Positions 60,290 through 64,000 of a stretch of DNA of 64,000 nt are shown here, piece by piece; the stretch's first letter is position 1; each line of letters begins with the position of its first letter. This DNA is from Orbilia blumenaviensis. Taxonomy: Eukaryota; Ascomycota; Orbiliomycetes; Orbiliales; Orbiliaceae. Both the position numbers and the translations under genes were made by a program. The DNA lies in NCBI GenBank assembly GCA_036872755.1, contig JAVHNS010000001.1, forward strand, positions 3,100,001 to 3,164,000. Reading direction: 5' to 3'. The notes under the pieces were generated by a model, which saw only the letters and a list, made by a program, of their open reading frames with translations, was not told where the DNA came from and ran no database searches.

Positions 60290-63200
60290 ATGGCGCGCAA
60301 GGCCCGTCAGAAGATTAGCTATGGTAATGGTCCCCCTTCGGCTGTCGCAATGACGTTGTGGAACCTCCGCAAATAACGAACTAGACTAACAAGATTAATC
60401 TACCAATGCAGTGCTGCCACTCCCAAATTCACCAGGCGGACACCGACTCGGCGTCAATTCGCTGGCACTAGACCTCCGAGGAACCCTGTACGTCAATTGT
60501 AACCCAATGCCATGTTGGAATGCCGACGTCGCGTGAGAGACGCCGGCGAAATGGCGCAGATACTCACTAGCACTCAAAGGGTAGAACGATGTCTAACATG
60601 GATTCTACAATACCTGCAGCTATTCTGCCGGTCGCGATGGCGTCATCTGCGCCTGGGACATTCAAACCGACTTAACGGCCCCGCCAGATGCTGAGCTCGT
60701 GAGCGTAAACCCGCCGACGCCGAGGCCGCGCCCACCAGCATCGACTTTCAAATCCCAAGTTCAAGCACATACCCACTGGGTCAATGATCTCGCTCTCACC
60801 TCCGACTCATCTGCAGTTGTATCTTGCTCGTCCGACCTGACTGTCAAGCTCTGGCGGCCATCTTCCAAAGCCCCTCCCTCGGATCTGGGCAACCACAGTG
60901 ATTATGTCAAATGCGTAGTCGCATCCGGACCTACCTCCAAAACAAGTGGCACATGGGTTGCCTCTGGAGGTCTGGATCGTAAAATCTTCCTATGGGACCT
61001 CTCCGGCCAAGGCGAACAATCTTGCATCGATGTCGGCGATGGGGGAGACAAGGACAATCCGAAGGGATCAGTCTATTCGCTTGGGATAGGTGGCGGTATC
61101 CTCGCTTCTGGAGGACCCGAAAGTGTAGTCAGACTCTGGGACCCAAGGACTGGGAAACCAATCACCAAATTCGTCGGCCACACCGACCTTGTAAGGTCCA
61201 TCTTAATCTCGGAAGATGCAAATATCATCCTCTCCGCTTCGTCAGATGCTACTGTTAAGATGTGGTCTGTGACTGGTGGACGTTGCCTGCACACCCTCAC
61301 AATGCATAATGACAGTGTGTGGTCGTTGCACTCATCCCACCCTCAGCTCGAGCTATTCCATTCCGCAGATAGGTCTGGTCTAGTTGCGAAGACGGATATC
61401 AGGAACATTGGAGAGATTGAGGAGGGTATATGTGTGGCCGTATGCCAGGAAAATGAAGGTGTTAATAAGGTCATCGCGGATGGTGGATTGGGAGATTACA
61501 TTTGGACCGCTACATCAAGTTCGAGGATACACCGCTGGTTGGATGTTGATACCAATGCGGAGATCGCATCGTCAAAGGAGACGGTCCCAGTGGCTTCAAG
61601 GTCGCCTGCACTCCCCGGGTTGCCCACTCTACACCAACACCGACCTTCCAATGCTTCGATAGCGACCGTCGTTGGATATCCGAAGAAGTCGAATAAGCCC
61701 ATGATACAGCTGAACTCGATCTTAAAATTATCGAATACTTCGGCATTTACCACACACGATGTTCGAGACCCAGATGAAGTCACCATCTACTCTATTCCGC
61801 AGGCAAGGCATGCATCTATCACAGAAGCAATGATGGGGGTTGAGGATACTGGAGACACGAAACCGATTTATGAACAACCGGACGAAACTATTGAGGGCCA
61901 GAATGGATTGATAAAGCATATTCTACTCAATGACAGGAGGCGAGTGTTGACCGTTGACTCGGCCGGTGATGTGCTCGAGTGGGATCTCGTCAGGGTATGT
62001 TCGTCCACTCTCACTCTCAGTTATGGCAATGGATAAATTTGATAAATTAATACGGTTATATAGTGCACTGTCTTAAAGGAATGGGGCAAACGACATATAG
62101 AAGAAGTACAGCGCGAGATTAATCCCCGTGAGAATCTGTCAAACTGGTGTCAAGTTGACACCCGAACAGGTCGACTGGCATGTGTCCTTGAGGAAAATTA
62201 CTGTTTCGACGGAGAGACATATGCCGATGAAGTTGAATTGGATGACAGATTCGATTTCCGAGACGACCATAGGATTAATCTCGGGAAGTGGGTTTTAAGA
62301 TACCTCTTCTCAAACCTCATCGACGAGGAAATACGTCGGGATGAAGAATACCGCAAGGATCTGGCAGCAGCACAGGCAGCGAGAGAAGCGGTGCGACGAC
62401 AGAATGCACCATCTGCAATTAGTTTACCAGGCCCACTATCTCCACTTCATGACCCTCTCACACCATCCGCTACTACCCCAAGGCCAGGTCTCAACGGTTT
62501 GTCGGGTGCTCAATACCCACAGACGCCAGGGATGTCAATAGGTCTTGCGACTCCTGCGATAACCCACTTCCCTAGTAATACGCCCAGCGGATCGCTCCTC
62601 CCTCCCATGGCAGAAGAGGATGGGAAAGTAGGCGAAAAACCCAGCGGTTCCGACGATAACGACTATTTTTCAACTATCCCTTCGAAGCCCAAGGATGAAG
62701 AATCATCTACCGCAAACACTACTGGTCCTTCAACGACAGCCACGACCCCGGGTGGTGTACCATCCACTGCAGAACCTCCAGCTGCCACTCCAGCGGTGAC
62801 CTCGAAACTTTCGCTCTCCAAATTCTGGGGCAAGAAATCTAAACCAAGCGAAGAAAAGAAACAAGAGGAACCAAAACCGGAGGAACCAGCTGAGCCCGTC
62901 AAACAGCCTGAACAGTTCGACGATACCCTCGCTGGTGTTCTTAAGCGCATCAGACAATCTTACGAAATTTACAGCCCAGATAGATTAAACCCGGATTTTA
63001 GCATCAAGTCCGCCATATGCCCATCTCTGCCCTCTGAAACGCCAGTACTAAAGCACCCTCCTGAGATGGTTTTGATAATCCAAGAAGATTCACCAGATTC
63101 TGGTGGTATGAAAGACGTTTACCGAAGCACCGTAGGCGCTCTTGGTGATGAGGCGGATGAATTGGAAAAGGTTCTACCGGGGTGGGTTGCCGAGGCAATA

Positions 63201-63764
63201 TTGTTAAACAAGGTGCCACTCAAGGAAGTTGTTAAGGTCAGCTTCGTATTGGTACCATGGAAAGACAAGCTGGCGAGTATCGGTGATCCAGCCGACCCGT
63301 GAGTGCCCCAAAATCTGAATCAAAATCTTAACCCCATTCAAAATATCTTTTATGCAGTGAACAGAGCTAACAAGTATAGGTTGAGCAGCAACAATCGTCT
63401 AAATGCAAACCGCATGCTTCGGGCACGAAAAATTATAACATATATCTACGACAGATTGGATCCATTACCTGCTCAAGCCGGCGGACCAGGTACAGACTTT
63501 GGAGACGAGAAAAGGAAACCAGAGGATTGGCTAGAATTGATGATTAAGGATGAAGTAGTACCACTAAATATGACATTGGCTACTATGAAGGCCCATGTTT
63601 GGAGGACTGGCGGGGATGTAGTCGTACATTACAGGATTAAAGACGGGGAGGACCCGATTGAGAGGAGAGCCGTGGAAGTGGCTACGGAAGAGGAAGCGAC
63701 TGAAGCAAAAGGACCTAAGGATGGAGGCGATGTGCCGGATGCCGGAGAGGAAAAGACGGAGTAA
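60290..63764 (+). CDS. WDR48: WDR48/Bun107-type WD40 deubiquitinase-activating protein
   Basis: Five exons: 60290-60323, 60412-60487, 60620-61994, 62064-63298 and 63380-63764, for 1,034 residues. The N-terminal half is a WD40 propeller with repeats ending in GVICAWDI, LTVKLWRP, KIFLWDLS, SVVRLWDP and TVKMWSVT, starting with the conserved ISYVLPLPNSPGGHRLGVNS. A segment (LSNWCQVDTRTGRLACVLEE; WVLRYLFSNLIDEEIRRDEE) precedes a low-complexity Pro/Ser/Thr linker. The C-terminal DUF3337-like region includes NRMLRARKIITYIYDRLDPL and ends in an acidic tail. Homologs (human UAF1, S. pombe Bun107, yeast Duf1) bind and activate ubiquitin-specific proteases. The first two exons are short, and the second intron (132 bp) is longer than most here. 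Confidence 0.93.
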
Positions 63765-64000
63765 AATATTTCGAACATAAGTATTTACTGGGGATAGGCA
63801 TTCGCCATGGCAGCGAGAACTTGGAGCCAGTCTTGTAGAGCACTTGTACCTAATATGTAGTAGGATTGGTCTCGCTGAGTAGGACTGGGTTATGATTAGT
63901 ATCGCTCTGCCTACCATGGGTGCAACAACAATAAACGACATCAGAACCTTACAGCTAAGGTACTCGTAGCGAAATGTGATCAGTCTGCAGTTTTGCACCT
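63765..64000. other. 3' flank at window end
   Basis: 236 bp after the WDR48-like stop. Nothing is recognised before the window ends. Confidence 0.5.

Noticed and set aside
1..64000. CRISPR arrays, biosynthetic clusters or viral insertions
   Set aside because: No regularly spaced repeats, no polyketide or peptide synthetase, and no viral protein signature seen; CRISPR is not expected in a fungal genome.

Overview
The window reads as a gene-rich nuclear segment of a filamentous ascomycete (Pezizomycotina-type) fungus. The proteins are typical of that group: an Anp1/Mnn9/Van1 mannosyltransferase, LYC1-type lysine acetyltransferase, WSC-domain secreted protein and Gea-type ARF-GEF. Genes carry short introns (about 41-137 bp) with GTANGT-like donors and TAG/CAG acceptors. 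A species cannot be named from the sequence alone. All exon boundaries below were placed by hand from reading frame, splice signals and remembered family sequences.

Left third (1-16,450): a decayed flavin-monooxygenase-like pseudogene (minus), a short F-box-like protein, a MetE-like methyltransferase, a small secreted protein built of three identical-framework cysteine modules (minus), kinetochore NUF2 (minus), LYC1-like acetyltransferase (plus) and an ARC1/EMAP-II-type tRNA-binding protein (minus).

Middle (16,850-39,150): a complete cytoplasmic dynein heavy chain of about 4,353 residues in six exons (minus), divergent from a complete Gea/GBF1-type ARF-GEF of about 1,580 residues in eight exons (plus), then a Golgi mannan-polymerase family glycosyltransferase in five exons (minus). 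Three of the genes here act in intracellular transport and secretion.

Gene-poor stretch (39,150-49,000): almost 6 kb without a recognisable gene, one secreted two-WSC-domain protein, then 2.7 kb holding two inverted-repeat (MITE-like) structures whose best-paired arm segments differ only by transitions.

Right part (49,000-64,000): an unusual EH-domain plus ankyrin-like protein, an intron-containing tRNA-Ala-like gene, an ACS-type MFS transporter with 11-nt and 23-nt microexons (minus), a DNAJC8/Spf31-like splicing J-protein (minus) divergent from the DEAD-box helicase DBP4 (plus), and a WDR48-type WD40 protein (plus).

Most genes are conserved housekeeping genes. The less ordinary content is the three-module cysteine-rich protein, the EH-ankyrin fusion, the Thr/Lys-repeat WSC protein, the pseudogene, the inverted repeats and several unusual splicing arrangements.
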